Under the pieces are notes generated by a model. The model had not been told where the DNA came from. It did no database searches and was given only the letters and a program-made list of their open reading frames with translations. Positions 24,711 to 34,300 of a stretch of DNA of 64,000 bases are shown here, one piece after another. Origin of the DNA: Candidatus Nitrosopumilus sp. (GTDB lineage Archaea > Thermoproteota > Nitrososphaeria > Nitrososphaerales > Nitrosopumilaceae). The stretch lies in NCBI GenBank assembly GCA_029263475.1, contig JAJCXK010000041.1:1-64000 (forward strand), read 5' to 3'. Both the position numbers and the translations under genes were made by a program. Numbering within the stretch: position 1 is the first letter of the stretch; each line of letters opens with the position of its first letter.

Positions 24711-25538
24711 TCAAGGAAATAGCTCTTTACTCATGTATTTCTCAAATTCCAGGTCCGTTTTCATTTTTTTTGCCTCCATGAACATGGCAGCATCTGTTCC
24801 GACAACATATCTTGGGAGGATCTCATCGTCATGAATGGCCTTTAATATTGTGTTTGCAACCTGTGATGGCGCAGTTCCCATCTCTACCATCATTTTGAGA
24901 CCTGCAAGAATATTGTCTGTCATGGTCTTGTATTTGGAATCCGTTTTTGATTCTGGAACTCGCATGGAATTGAAAAAGTTTGTCTTGATTACTCCCGGTT
25001 CGATGAGTGTAGTTTTGATCCCGAATTGACCTAGCTCATATCTCAAGCATTCACTTAGTCCTTCCAATGCGAATTTTGTACTGATATAAGCTGAAGATCC
25101 TGGCAGTCCCATTCTACCAACTACTGAGCTAATGTTTACGATAATTCCTGAACTCTGCTTTCTCATTATTGGAGATATCTCTTGAATAATTTTCACAATG
25201 CTAAAGAAATTGGTTTCAAACTGTTTTCTAAAATCATGCACTGACACATCTTCAGTACATCCAAATTGACCGTACCCTGCGTTGTTTACCAAAACGTCTA
25301 TCCTTCCTTTGCCTGAAGTTATTTTTTTGATTGCCGAAACTATTGAGGCTTCATCATTCACATCTAATTCTATTATGTCTATTGGCAGATTTTCTTTTTT
25401 TGCAGCATGTTCTAGTTCCACTGATTTTTTAGTATCTCTCATGCTTGCAAACGTATGGAATCCATCTCTAGCAAGTGCTAATGCTGTTTCTAATCCAATT
25501 CCTGAAGAACTGCCAGTCACAAGAGCCACTTTTTCCAT
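24711..25538 (-). CDS. Short-chain dehydrogenase/reductase
   Basis: Classical SDR of 275 residues: cofactor loop TGSSSGIG at residues 8-15, NNAGYG, catalytic Ser in NISSVVG and the YxxxK pair in AYISTKFALEG. The loop after the second beta strand (ASMRDTKKS) has an Arg near its end, suggesting NADP preference. The substrate is unknown; the family includes retinol- and steroid-like dehydrogenases. It lies between topoisomerase IB and a large helicase on the same strand without overlap. Confidence 0.9.
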   Translation of the reverse strand: MEKVALVTGSSSGIGLETALALARDGFHTFASMRDTKKSVELEHAAKKENLPIDIIELDVNDEASIVSAIKKITSGKGRIDVLVNNAGYGQFGCTEDVSVHDFRKQFETNFFSIVKIIQEISPIMRKQSSGIIVNISSVVGRMGLPGSSAYISTKFALEGLSECLRYELGQFGIKTTLIEPGVIKTNFFNSMRVPESKTDSKYKTMTDNILAGLKMMVEMGTAPSQVANTILKAIHDDEILPRYVVGTDAAMFMEAKKMKTDLEFEKYMSKELFP

Positions 25539-25582
25539 GCTGATGTTAGTTTACTGTTATATTTATCCCATTTTGATTGTTA

Positions 25583-28099
25583 TCATACCAGGGGTCTGTC
25601 TCCTTCTGTAGGATATACTATCTCTGTCTTTTCGCCCTCATTGATCCTTTTCAAAATCTCTAATGCTGAATATTTGTGAAGATACTCGTTATTGTTTCCG
25701 CATCTGTATGAAAAAGTGCATCTTGGACAACCTGCCTCATTTTTGCAAGGGCATTCTTTTACGATGTGCATGCTTCTTTCCAAGGCTTTTTCAAATCTGT
25801 CATAGAGTGCTTTACTTGCACCACTTCCTCCAATTGCCCCGTCATAGATGAAAATCAAGCCTGAGGTGCCTAGTGAAACGCCTCCTAGGTCTTGTGATGC
25901 CCCTCCTGTGATCATATTGCTTCCCTCAATTACGACATGTTCGGTTGCATGATATCCGCTGGCTTCTGCATATTCTTTATCTTCAGATTCATCAATTACG
26001 TTGAGAGGTCTAGGTGCATGAAATACAATCCCCTTGGTTACGAAATCATATTCTAGCGGAGTGTCAAGCAGAACTTTTCGCCCTTGGGTGATTTCTTGAC
26101 CCAGTTCAATATTGACATAGCCGTAAACTTTTTTTTCAATGTGAAGCTTGCAAAATGCTACTTCAATTCCGTTCGCCCTTCTTTTTTCAAAAATAGTTTC
26201 GATGGTTGGCCATTCCTCTGTTAGGGATTTTGTATAATATGGATAGTCTCTTGGAATTCTTTCCAGATTTGCGTGATTTTTTTCTGGATAATCAAATTTT
26301 TTCACCTTGTATCTAGTTCCTGCCAAAAAATAGATTGCATCTTTGTGCAATTCTTCTAATGCGATTGGGAGTACTCTGTCTCCTACTTTTTTATCTCCTA
26401 GGAATATGTCAATTGATTTGCCAATGCCTCTGATACTGTAATCATTTAGCATGGAATTAATTTTGTCAAAATTTGGAATGGTTCTATTGTTGAATACTGT
26501 GAGGTTTTCTTTGAGTATGTGACGTTCAATTACCGTTTGATGTTCTTTTAGCTCGTGTTTTGATATTGGCCTATCACATGCCATAGCCAGCACCTGAAAT
26601 TCTTCCACAAACGGATTCTTTGGGTCGATGTATGTCTTTTCTATATCCTCAAAATAGTCCTCAGGATGATTCTTGTAGTATTGTGATATTGGATCATTTC
26701 CTAATGTCAAAAATGCATATCCTCTTTGACCTTTTCTAGCAGCTCTTCCTATTCTTTGAATTAGTCTGTTCACTGGAATCGTTGATGATATCACACAGTC
26801 AACATTACCTACATCTATGCCTAATTCCAGCGTAGGAGTACATGAAATTGCTGATAAATCGTCATTTTTGAACTGTTTTTCTATTGATGCTCTGTAGTTT
26901 GCCATCAGTCCTGCTCTGTGAACTTTGATGTTAACTTTTTGTCTTTTCGCTTGAATTGCAAGCAGTTCTGAATTTAGATGCGAATTACTAAACACCATTG
27001 TCTTGTGATTTTTTTCTGTCATTTTTTTCGTTAGTTCCACCATCAGTTTTCTTTGAGTCCTTAGTGATGGAAATAACATTACAAAATCTGTCTGACCTTT
27101 TCTTCCTGAGCCGTGGATCATTTGCATTTTTTCTCCAAATAACTGCTGGCAAAAATCTTTGCCATTTTCTAGCGTAGCTGATGCAGCGATAAATTGTAAT
27201 TTACTATTGCAAGTTCTCTTTAATCTTTTAATGATGTAATGTACATTTGTTCCAAAAATTCCTGAATATACGTGAGCTTCATCTACGATCAAAATCTTGG
27301 TAGCTGATATGATGCCGGAAAATTTTGTCTGATGCCACATGTGATAATGTAAAACGTCAAAATTTGTAATTAGGATTTGCGGAGGATTTTCGATAATCTT
27401 CCTTCTTTCCTCCACCTTTGTATCTCCATCAAACACCGAAGCCTTAATTCCAACCATCTCCGTAAATTTTTGAATTTTTAGATGTTGATCTCGTGCCAGA
27501 GCTTTTGTTGGATATACAAAAATCGCAAATACGTTTCCATCATCTGATTCTTTTTTGATTCTCTGAATTACTGGAATTAAAAATGCCTCTGTTTTTCCAG
27601 ATGCTGTAGGTGCTTCAATTATGACGTTTTCTCCAAATATAATTTCACGAATTGACTCTTCTTGAAATTTGTAAAATTGTTCTATTTTTGATTCTCTTAG
27701 ATGCTCTGAAATTGACTCATTTAATCCCAAATCCTCAACTTTACAGCCCATTTTAGGCTCGGGATTTGTCAAAACAGAGTATTGTGAAATATAATCTTTT
27801 TTTGAAAATAGAACTTCTTCGGTAATTTTGTCCGGTCTGTTATGACCGATCATTTCTTTGATTTCCTTTTCACTCCTGATGATGCCCTCTGCTTTCATCT
27901 CTTCTGATAGTCCTGTTTCTGTAACTAGGCCTTGATCAAATCGTGAAAGAAATTCTAGAAATATCTCATCAATATTTTTTGAAAATTCTAACAGATCTTC
28001 AATACCGCATTTTTCACAAGACACATGCATTTTTTTGTTGAATGTTTTTTGAATTTCTATCTTTGATTTACACTTGGGACATGAGAATTTCATGATCAT
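25583..28099 (-). CDS. SF2 DEAD/DEAH helicase of the MrfA/Hrq1 type (DUF1998)
   Basis: The 838-residue protein begins with a zinc ribbon (CPKC and CEKC, residues about 7-31), then the helicase core: Walker A APTASGKTEAF, motif II VDEAHVYSG, motif III AASATL, motif VI RIGRAARKGQRG. A C-terminal domain carries the four-cysteine signature of DUF1998 (CPCKNEAGCPRC and a fourth C in SYRCGN). Such helicases (MrfA in Bacillus, Hrq1 in fungi) unwind DNA 3'-5' and act in repair of crosslinks and mitomycin damage. The zinc-ribbon front is less common in the family. The gene is separate from its neighbours. Confidence 0.87.
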   Translation of the reverse strand: MIMKFSCPKCKSKIEIQKTFNKKMHVSCEKCGIEDLLEFSKNIDEIFLEFLSRFDQGLVTETGLSEEMKAEGIIRSEKEIKEMIGHNRPDKITEEVLFSKKDYISQYSVLTNPEPKMGCKVEDLGLNESISEHLRESKIEQFYKFQEESIREIIFGENVIIEAPTASGKTEAFLIPVIQRIKKESDDGNVFAIFVYPTKALARDQHLKIQKFTEMVGIKASVFDGDTKVEERRKIIENPPQILITNFDVLHYHMWHQTKFSGIISATKILIVDEAHVYSGIFGTNVHYIIKRLKRTCNSKLQFIAASATLENGKDFCQQLFGEKMQMIHGSGRKGQTDFVMLFPSLRTQRKLMVELTKKMTEKNHKTMVFSNSHLNSELLAIQAKRQKVNIKVHRAGLMANYRASIEKQFKNDDLSAISCTPTLELGIDVGNVDCVISSTIPVNRLIQRIGRAARKGQRGYAFLTLGNDPISQYYKNHPEDYFEDIEKTYIDPKNPFVEEFQVLAMACDRPISKHELKEHQTVIERHILKENLTVFNNRTIPNFDKINSMLNDYSIRGIGKSIDIFLGDKKVGDRVLPIALEELHKDAIYFLAGTRYKVKKFDYPEKNHANLERIPRDYPYYTKSLTEEWPTIETIFEKRRANGIEVAFCKLHIEKKVYGYVNIELGQEITQGRKVLLDTPLEYDFVTKGIVFHAPRPLNVIDESEDKEYAEASGYHATEHVVIEGSNMITGGASQDLGGVSLGTSGLIFIYDGAIGGSGASKALYDRFEKALERSMHIVKECPCKNEAGCPRCTFSYRCGNNNEYLHKYSALEILKRINEGEKTEIVYPTEGDRPLV

Positions 28100-28185
28100 T
28101 TTATAATTATGACCTGATGATTTATTATTAGTTATTCTTCTTAACCAATGACATTATTAAGCCAGGGTTTGTCGTAAATTTAAAA

Positions 28186-28962
28186 ATGAAAAAAATTGGG
28201 CTAAATAAAATTTACAATGAAAACTGTGTTGAAGGAATGTGTTCAATCCAAAAAAATAAAATTGATCTTGTCATCACTGATCCTCCATTTGCAATAAATT
28301 TTAAATCAAAAAAAGCGAATTATAATAGAATTTCGTCAAGAGTATTGTCTGGATATAATGAAATTAAGCCTGAGGATTATTATGATTTTACATTTGAATG
28401 GATGAGTGAAGTTTTTAGAATTTTAAAAGATTCTGGTAGCATGTATGTTTTTTCCGGGTGGAATAATTTGAAATATGTTTTACAAGCATTGGATGATGTT
28501 GGCTTTATTACAATTAATCATATTATTTGGAAATATCAATTTGGTGTTGTTACAAAAAAAAAATTTGTTACTTCGCATTATCATTGTCTTTATGTCTGTA
28601 AAGATGATAAAAAAAGAAAATTTTTCCCATTTTCTAGATTCAAAAAAGAAGATAAAACAGAGGATGGCAGAAGTCTTCATTATCGAGATAAGGAAGACGT
28701 GTGGGATATCAAAAGAGAATATTGGACAGGAGATGAAAAAACACCTACCAAGCTTCCCTCTGAAATAATAAAAAAATTATTAGAATATTCAAGTGAAAAA
28801 AATGATCTGATTCTTGATCCATTTCTTGGATCTGGACAAGTGGCAGTAGTTAGTAAATCTCTTAAAAGAAAATTTATCGGCTTTGAAATTGTTCCTGATT
28901 ATTTTAAATTTGCAAAAAAACGACTTGATACTGACACTTATAGAATTCAAAAAGCTAAATAG
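28186..28962 (+). CDS. Solitary DNA methyltransferase (beta class, N6-adenine or N4-cytosine)
   Basis: The protein (258 residues) has the catalytic motif DPPF at residues 32-35 near the N-terminus and the SAM motif DPFLGSG at about residues 211-217 near the C-terminus, the beta-class order. The intervening region should hold the target-recognition part. No restriction endonuclease or specificity subunit is encoded nearby. The gene is richer in A/T and AAA codons than its neighbours, which hints at transfer. The recognition sequence cannot be predicted. Confidence 0.85.
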   Translation: MKKIGLNKIYNENCVEGMCSIQKNKIDLVITDPPFAINFKSKKANYNRISSRVLSGYNEIKPEDYYDFTFEWMSEVFRILKDSGSMYVFSGWNNLKYVLQALDDVGFITINHIIWKYQFGVVTKKKFVTSHYHCLYVCKDDKKRKFFPFSRFKKEDKTEDGRSLHYRDKEDVWDIKREYWTGDEKTPTKLPSEIIKKLLEYSSEKNDLILDPFLGSGQVAVVSKSLKRKFIGFEIVPDYFKFAKKRLDTDTYRIQKAK

Positions 28963-28966
28963 TTCA

Positions 28967-29314
28967 CTATTTTTCCTCCTCTACTTCATCTGTTCTTTTC
29001 TGACCTATCTTTGTAGCAATATCTTCTCTTAACTCTGCATCTGTTTTATTTTCGATCTTTACCCCTGCTGATTTTGCTATCGTTTCTAATTTTTCCCGTT
29101 CTGTATCTACTGGACCTGAAATTTTTGGTACTTCATCTGTCACTTCCTTCATCTGTTCTTGAATCTCATTTTTTGCCTTGTTGTATTCGTTGACAGCTTT
29201 TCCTAATTTTTTGGCAGCTCCTGGAAGTTTTCCCGTTCCTAAAATCAAAACCAATGCGACGAAAACTATTATCATCCATTCACTTCCCCCAATATTCAGT
29301 GTATTTTCTAACAC
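28967..29314 (-). CDS. tatA: Twin-arginine translocase subunit TatA
   Basis: TatA forms the protein-conducting part of the Tat system for folded proteins. The 115-residue protein has a short N-terminal transmembrane helix (WMIIVFVALVLILG), the hinge GTGKLPGAAKKLGKA and an amphipathic helix, then a polar C-terminal tail. The FxxxLxLGxxKLPx pattern is characteristic of the family. TatC is not in this window. It is convergent with the DNA methyltransferase, with 4 bp between the ends. Confidence 0.9.
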   Translation of the reverse strand: MLENTLNIGGSEWMIIVFVALVLILGTGKLPGAAKKLGKAVNEYNKAKNEIQEQMKEVTDEVPKISGPVDTEREKLETIAKSAGVKIENKTDAELREDIATKIGQKRTDEVEEEK

Positions 29315-29414
29315 ATTTTGATATTTTTTAATTTTAAATTAAACGTAATGTACATTTTTGTGCCTAGAATCTAATTCTATGGTTGAAAATTATGTCTGAG
29401 AAACACATTCTTAC

Positions 29415-30569
29415 CTAATTTGAAATTCTATGTGGTTCTAATTTCTTTCTAAATTTGATGGCAAATAATGTTACACCTGCCCCTAACACACAAAATACCA
29501 CATACGGTGTCTCGTTCCCAAATGATTGTGTGATTGGGCCTCCGATAGTTGGTCCTATTGCCCAACCCATGCCAAACACTGTCTCATATGCGCCAATGAT
29601 CTTTCCTGAAATTCTCTTTTGTGTTTTACTTAGAATTATTTCTAGGGTTAACGGAAAAAATATGCTGAATCCAAATCCCATTAGAACCAAAGCTATGCCA
29701 AAAGTGATGATCGAATCTGCAACTATTGATATTGCTAATCCAATTGACACTGCAACCGTTCCTGCAATCAGAGTCTGACTTGTTTTTTTTGCAAATTTTC
29801 CTGCCAATGCAAGTGATCCTACTCGTGAAACTCCAAAAATAAAATACAATAGTAAAATATCTGTGTCTGACATTCCGTTGTCGTTTAGAAATGCTGGATA
29901 AATTGTAAGGATTATTCCAAAAGATGATGTGCAGAAAATTAGCAATACTATCACTTCTGGAAACTTTTTCATCTCTTTAATGGATGAAAAAGAAAATCGT
30001 CCGTGATGATTTTTTACCTTCTTTCTTGATGATAATAGAGACGTTATTATTGCAGCAGCAAGAATAAACGCCGCAATTTGGAATAATATCCTGTACGTGA
30101 TGTCCAGACCTTCGAGTAGTAATGAACCAAGTAAAGGACCTATCATGAATCCAATTACAAAAAACATTGTAAACCATGAGATGTGCTTGACTCTGTTTTT
30201 CTCAGAACTTTCATTGGATATGATGGATTCGCAAGGAGGCCAAAAAAATGCGTGAGCTACACCCGTCATTATTCGGAATCCCATAATTTCTGGAACTGAT
30301 TGCGCAATTGACAGGAGATATACTGATGCAGAATTTATGGTGGCACCAAATGCGAGCAAATACGCATTGTTAATTCTATCAAGAAGAATTCCTACAAAAA
30401 GTGGAATAAACATGTAGGGGATGAAATTTGTCAAGCCAATTAATCCCAAATCAGAATATGTGGCGCCAACTATGTTCTTTGCAAATATTGGAAGAATAGG
30501 TCCGTGTAATCCATACGAAATTCCTATGATCAGGCCTGTGATATTGACTAGTATCAGGACTCTATTCAT
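29415..30569 (-). CDS. Major facilitator superfamily transporter
   Basis: The 384-residue protein has 12 predicted membrane helices and the MFS loop PLFVGILLDRINNAYLL after helix 2. Substrate and direction cannot be read. Its ATG overlaps the stop of the upstream UbiE-like methyltransferase (ATGA), so the pair is translated together. That pairing suggests export or import of a compound linked to the methyltransferase reaction. A second, dissimilar MFS gene lies at 56-57 kb. Confidence 0.85.
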   Translation of the reverse strand: MNRVLILVNITGLIIGISYGLHGPILPIFAKNIVGATYSDLGLIGLTNFIPYMFIPLFVGILLDRINNAYLLAFGATINSASVYLLSIAQSVPEIMGFRIMTGVAHAFFWPPCESIISNESSEKNRVKHISWFTMFFVIGFMIGPLLGSLLLEGLDITYRILFQIAAFILAAAIITSLLSSRKKVKNHHGRFSFSSIKEMKKFPEVIVLLIFCTSSFGIILTIYPAFLNDNGMSDTDILLLYFIFGVSRVGSLALAGKFAKKTSQTLIAGTVAVSIGLAISIVADSIITFGIALVLMGFGFSIFFPLTLEIILSKTQKRISGKIIGAYETVFGMGWAIGPTIGGPITQSFGNETPYVVFCVLGAGVTLFAIKFRKKLEPHRISN

Positions 30570-31255
30570 TTGTATGCTGCAATCATTATTGCCCCGCCCA
30601 TAAGATCTTTCTCGAACTCAATTCTGGAGAACTTTTCTAGTATCAGTCCTTCCAGTTTTTTGTTTTGAGGCCATCTTTTGTATGTACCATACAGCGTGCC
30701 AAATTTTAACCCTAGTCTTCCTCCTGCAGCAAATGCGAGGATTGGTAAAATGCATCTCAGATAAAATGAAACGCCTGCTCTGTAAAATACTTCGTCTGGT
30801 TTTCCCAAATCCACAATTACGAATCGTCCGTCTTTCTTTAACACTCTGTGAATTTCGGAAATTGCGATTCTCAGATTTATTGCATCTCTTAGAGAATAAC
30901 CGCACAACACTGCATCAAACTCTTCATCTTTAAACGGAATGTGTTCAAAAACCCCGTTTGCCATGTCTGGTGATTTTTCAAAATATGTACCAGTATTTTT
31001 TAGCATGGGGACAAGAGGATCATAAAGCGTGATTGAGATTTTTCCATCTGTTAAGTTCATTGCTGTTTTTGACATGTTTCCAAAACCGGAACCTGCATCA
31101 AGAATCTTGTTTCCTGGAAACACTCTTTGTGAAATTCCTCTAATCCTGTGCTCCCTGTCTTTACCTAGTGAGATTATTGAATTGACTTTGTCATAAATTG
31201 GAATTATTTCTCGAAGTACTTCCATCACTTCGCCCCAATAACTTCCTAGACCCAT
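30566..31255 (-). CDS. UbiE/MenG-like SAM methyltransferase
   Basis: The 229-residue protein resembles C-methyltransferases of quinone synthesis: YDKVNSIISLGKDREHR near the start, SAM loop ILDAGSGFGNMS, FEHIPFKDEEFDAVLCGYSLRD, and HRVLKKDGRFVIVDLGKP. A role in menaquinone methylation is plausible, because marine Thaumarchaea contain menaquinones, but other lipid-like substrates fit as well. The C-terminal half has hydrophobic stretches (CILPILAFAAGGRLG) suggesting contact with membrane substrates. It forms an operon with the MFS gene. Confidence 0.8.
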   Translation of the reverse strand: MGLGSYWGEVMEVLREIIPIYDKVNSIISLGKDREHRIRGISQRVFPGNKILDAGSGFGNMSKTAMNLTDGKISITLYDPLVPMLKNTGTYFEKSPDMANGVFEHIPFKDEEFDAVLCGYSLRDAINLRIAISEIHRVLKKDGRFVIVDLGKPDEVFYRAGVSFYLRCILPILAFAAGGRLGLKFGTLYGTYKRWPQNKKLEGLILEKFSRIEFEKDLMGGAIMIAAYK

Positions 31256-31307
31256 AATCTATCGTCTCAGTATACTTGTTTGAATAGTTTTCAAATCTAA
31301 ATTTCTA

Positions 31308-32030
31308 TTATGGGGAAAACTTTGACGCATTTTGAGAATAATTTTGCAAATCTGACTCTGATACTTTTTCAAAAACTTTTGCTTCTGATGTGATCTTTGC
31401 CATCTTTATGTGCTTGACTCCTTCTTTAGCTTCTGATTTTAGGTTAATTGAAGCTATAGCTAAAGATGCCGCATCTTCTAAACTCATGGTTTCATCGTAA
31501 TTTTTTTCCAAAAATGCATTTACCTCATCAGAACCTGCACCTATTGCAATTGCTGAAAACTGTACATAAGTTCCGCTAGGATCTGTAACGTAAATTGATT
31601 CTCCCTTTTGATCGATTCCTGCGATAATCATGGAAACCCCGTTTGGACGTACTCCTCCGTACTGTGTGAATTGATGAGCTTGATCTGCTAAATGCTTGGC
31701 AACTGTTGCAACCTCTACTGATTCATCATATGTCATCCTATTTCCTTGTGAAAAGAATCGTGCACCATCTACTTGTACACGTGCATCTGGGATATACCCC
31801 GCTGCTGCAACTCCTATGTGATAATCAACTTGAAAGATTTTTTGCGTAATGTTACTACTCTGCAATGTTCTAGATTTCTCCTCGACAGCCATGATCACCC
31901 CTTCTTTACTGGATATGCCAATTGCCAACGTTCCTCTTTTTACGGTCTCTATGGCGTATTCAACTTGATAAATTCTACCATCTGGGGAATACATTGTAGG
32001 AGTCATATCATAACCGCGTGATGCCATCAT
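31308..32030 (-). CDS. psmA: Proteasome subunit alpha
   Basis: Alpha subunits form the outer rings and gate of the 20S proteasome. The 240-residue protein has the gate-forming N-terminal peptide (SRGYDMTPTMYSPDGRIYQVEYA), the family block VKRGTLAIGISSKEGV and the conserved RPNGVSMIIAG. The protein starts MMASRGYD; the second ATG is an equally possible start. It is divergent from a winged-helix gene. Beta subunits are not in this window. Confidence 0.96.
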   Translation of the reverse strand: MMASRGYDMTPTMYSPDGRIYQVEYAIETVKRGTLAIGISSKEGVIMAVEEKSRTLQSSNITQKIFQVDYHIGVAAAGYIPDARVQVDGARFFSQGNRMTYDESVEVATVAKHLADQAHQFTQYGGVRPNGVSMIIAGIDQKGESIYVTDPSGTYVQFSAIAIGAGSDEVNAFLEKNYDETMSLEDAASLAIASINLKSEAKEGVKHIKMAKITSEAKVFEKVSESDLQNYSQNASKFSP

Positions 32031-32141
32031 AATATCACGAGTCTATTCCCAGTCAATTTAAGGGTAATTGTCTTGCCTGAATATGGAATAGATATGGAAA
32101 TAAGGTTTTAAGCAAAATCTACACACCTTACTTTAAGTATA

Positions 32142-32525
32142 ATGTCTAACCAACTCTTGGAATTCAAAGAAATCCTTAGATCCCGACATGTTACAGAATC
32201 AAGAAAGATCGATAAACAGACTAGAAAACTACTGCTTTATTTGTTCACGAGTACAAGAGGCGGCTTTTCACGTTTGCGAATAATCATTCACTTGCTTGAT
32301 CAACCCTGTAACACACATCAACTAGCAAAAAAACTTGATCTGGATTACAAAGCAGTTCAGCATCATCTGAAAGTACTGGAGAAAAATAACATGGTTTCAA
32401 AAATAGGTGAAAAATACGGTGCAATGTTTCATTTATCCAATTTTCTTGAAATCCATATTGGTGCACTTGATGAGGCAATTGAAAAATTAGACAAGAAGCT
32501 AAATCATAAGAAAGTTTACCTGTGA
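32142..32525 (+). CDS. ArsR-like winged-helix regulator
   Basis: The 127-residue protein has a winged-helix domain in its centre (RLRIIIHLLDQPCNTHQLAKKL, DYKAVQHHLKVLEKNNMVSK), preceded by a basic region and followed by a short helix (IGALDEAIEKLDKKLNHKK) that may dimerise. This ArsR-like fold is common in archaeal one-component regulators. No metal-binding cysteines are visible. It is divergent from psmA and lies upstream of glutamate dehydrogenase in the same orientation; either could be its target, but this is not shown. Confidence 0.78.
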   Translation: MSNQLLEFKEILRSRHVTESRKIDKQTRKLLLYLFTSTRGGFSRLRIIIHLLDQPCNTHQLAKKLDLDYKAVQHHLKVLEKNNMVSKIGEKYGAMFHLSNFLEIHIGALDEAIEKLDKKLNHKKVYL

Positions 32526-32596
32526 TCGTCATTTGATTTTTTAAATTAAAATTTTGAATTAAACTTAATATAATATGCGTAATTTGAAAAAACATC

Positions 32597-33871
32597 TTGA
32601 TCAAAAATGATCCTTTTGCCAATGCAACGAAACAAGTCAATGATGCATGTGATATAATTGGAATAAAGGATAAGGAATTACGTGAATATTTGGCAATGCC
32701 AAATAAAGTTTTGAGAGTAAAAATCCCCGTCAAAATGGATAGTGGTAAAATTAGAATTTTCACCGGTTTTCGAAGTCAGCACAACAATGATAGGGGTCCA
32801 TACAAAGGCGGTATACGATATTTCAATCCTGAAGGCGGGGTTGAGTACATGGAACGTGAAGTCATGGCACTTTCTTCATGGATGACCTGGAAATGTGCAA
32901 TTGTTGATGTTCCACTTGGCGGAGGCAAGGGTGCAATCTATGTCAATCCAAAAACTGAGAAACTTAGTGATGGTGAATTAGAACGACTTACCAGGGGATT
33001 TGCGTATAAAATTTCTGAAATCATTGGACCTGAAAAAGATATTCCAGCTCCTGATGTTTACACCACGGGAAGAGAGATGACACAAATCATGGATACATTT
33101 AGCAAACTTAATGGTAACAAGTACACTCCTAGTGTAATTACTGGAAAGCCAATATCTATGGGTGGTTCTCTTGCAAGAAATGTCGCAACTGGATTGGGTG
33201 CTGCATACACTGTTAGAGAAGCTGCAAAAGAATTGAAAATTAAACTAAAAGGTGCCAAAGTCGTCTTGCAAGGATTTGGCAACGCGTCTACATTTGCAGG
33301 GGAGTATCTTGAGAAGATGGGTGCCAAAATAATTGGAGTGAGTGATTCCAAAGGCTCTATTTCAATTCCAAAAGGTGCAAAGGTCAGTGCAATATTGGCG
33401 CATAAAGAAAAGACTGGTTCGGTCATTGGATTTTCCGGAAGTACAAAAATTTCCACTGAAGAATTACTTACTACGAAATGTGATGTTCTAGTTCCGGCAG
33501 CACTTGAAAACCAAATTGATGCAAAGATTGCAAAGAATCTTCAGTGTAAAATCATAGCAGAAGCTGCAAACGGTCCAACATTACCTGAGGCTGATCCTAT
33601 TATCTATGAAAAGAAAATTTTGGTAATTCCTGATATTCTGGCCAATTCTGGCGGCGTTTGTATTTCATACTTGGAATGGGTCCAAAATAACATGGGTTAC
33701 TATTGGACCTTTGACGAGGTTGCAGAAAAAATGGAGAAAAATATCACCCAAGGGTTCAAAGATGCATATGCGCTTTCCAAGAAACACAAAGTTGACATGA
33801 GAAAAGCAACCATGGTTTTAGCAGTTGAACGTGTATTGGAAGCCTTTGACCAAAAAGGCATTTGGCCATAG
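32597..33871 (+). CDS. gdhA: Glutamate dehydrogenase
   Basis: GDH interconverts 2-oxoglutarate plus ammonia with glutamate, a main route for ammonia assimilation. The 424-residue protein has the substrate site (FRSQHNNDRGPYKGGIRY), the family signature around VDVPLGGGKGAI, and a Rossmann fold (KVVLQGFGNASTFAGEYL). Position 32597 is a TTG start giving MIKNDPFANA; a TATA-like TTAATATAAT lies about 28 nt upstream. It is convergent with the TOPRIM gene. Confidence 0.95.
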   Translation: MIKNDPFANATKQVNDACDIIGIKDKELREYLAMPNKVLRVKIPVKMDSGKIRIFTGFRSQHNNDRGPYKGGIRYFNPEGGVEYMEREVMALSSWMTWKCAIVDVPLGGGKGAIYVNPKTEKLSDGELERLTRGFAYKISEIIGPEKDIPAPDVYTTGREMTQIMDTFSKLNGNKYTPSVITGKPISMGGSLARNVATGLGAAYTVREAAKELKIKLKGAKVVLQGFGNASTFAGEYLEKMGAKIIGVSDSKGSISIPKGAKVSAILAHKEKTGSVIGFSGSTKISTEELLTTKCDVLVPAALENQIDAKIAKNLQCKIIAEAANGPTLPEADPIIYEKKILVIPDILANSGGVCISYLEWVQNNMGYYWTFDEVAEKMEKNITQGFKDAYALSKKHKVDMRKATMVLAVERVLEAFDQKGIWP

Positions 33872-33873
33872 TC

Positions 33874-34254
33874 TTAAGATAGAAAAGATTCGTAACACAC
33901 TAACTGTTCAACATACATTATTTTTCCGCCTGTAATTTCTTGCAATCTTCTCTTGAAGGAAAGATCAACTTTCGTTCTTCTTTGCAACAACCGAATTGTC
34001 TTTTCAGTTAGTGTTCTACCTTTTCTATCTCTATCAAAAAGAATGATTAATCTTTCATACTTTTCAACAGAGTCTGTAAAATCTACCATTCCTCCAAATT
34101 TGTGAAACACTAAAATTTTTCCAGAGTATCCAAGTTTTTTTAATGCCATGGAATCTCTTTTGCCTTCTACAACAACCACGCTGTTATCTTCCATGGAGTT
34201 TAATTGAAAAATGAAATCTTTCAATTCAAAAATCTCTTTTTCGGAAACTAGCAT
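33874..34254 (-). CDS. TOPRIM-domain protein (UPF0292-like)
   Basis: The 126-residue protein is a single TOPRIM fold: conserved Glu in VVVVEGKRDSMALKKLG and the DxD in IILFDRDRKGRTLTEK. Stand-alone TOPRIM proteins occur in many archaea and resemble the M5 nuclease family that matures rRNA, but a precise function has not been assigned. It starts with ATG at 34254 and is divergent from the amidotransferase gene with only 46 bp between starts. Confidence 0.83.
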   Translation of the reverse strand: MLVSEKEIFELKDFIFQLNSMEDNSVVVVEGKRDSMALKKLGYSGKILVFHKFGGMVDFTDSVEKYERLIILFDRDRKGRTLTEKTIRLLQRRTKVDLSFKRRLQEITGGKIMYVEQLVCYESFLS

Positions 34255-34300
34255 GACGTGATGTACATTCTAACATATTAAGCACTTTTACTTGGAGAGA

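Noticed and set aside
28186-29314. Restriction-modification island
   Set aside because: Only a methyltransferase is present; the next gene is TatA and no endonuclease is encoded nearby.
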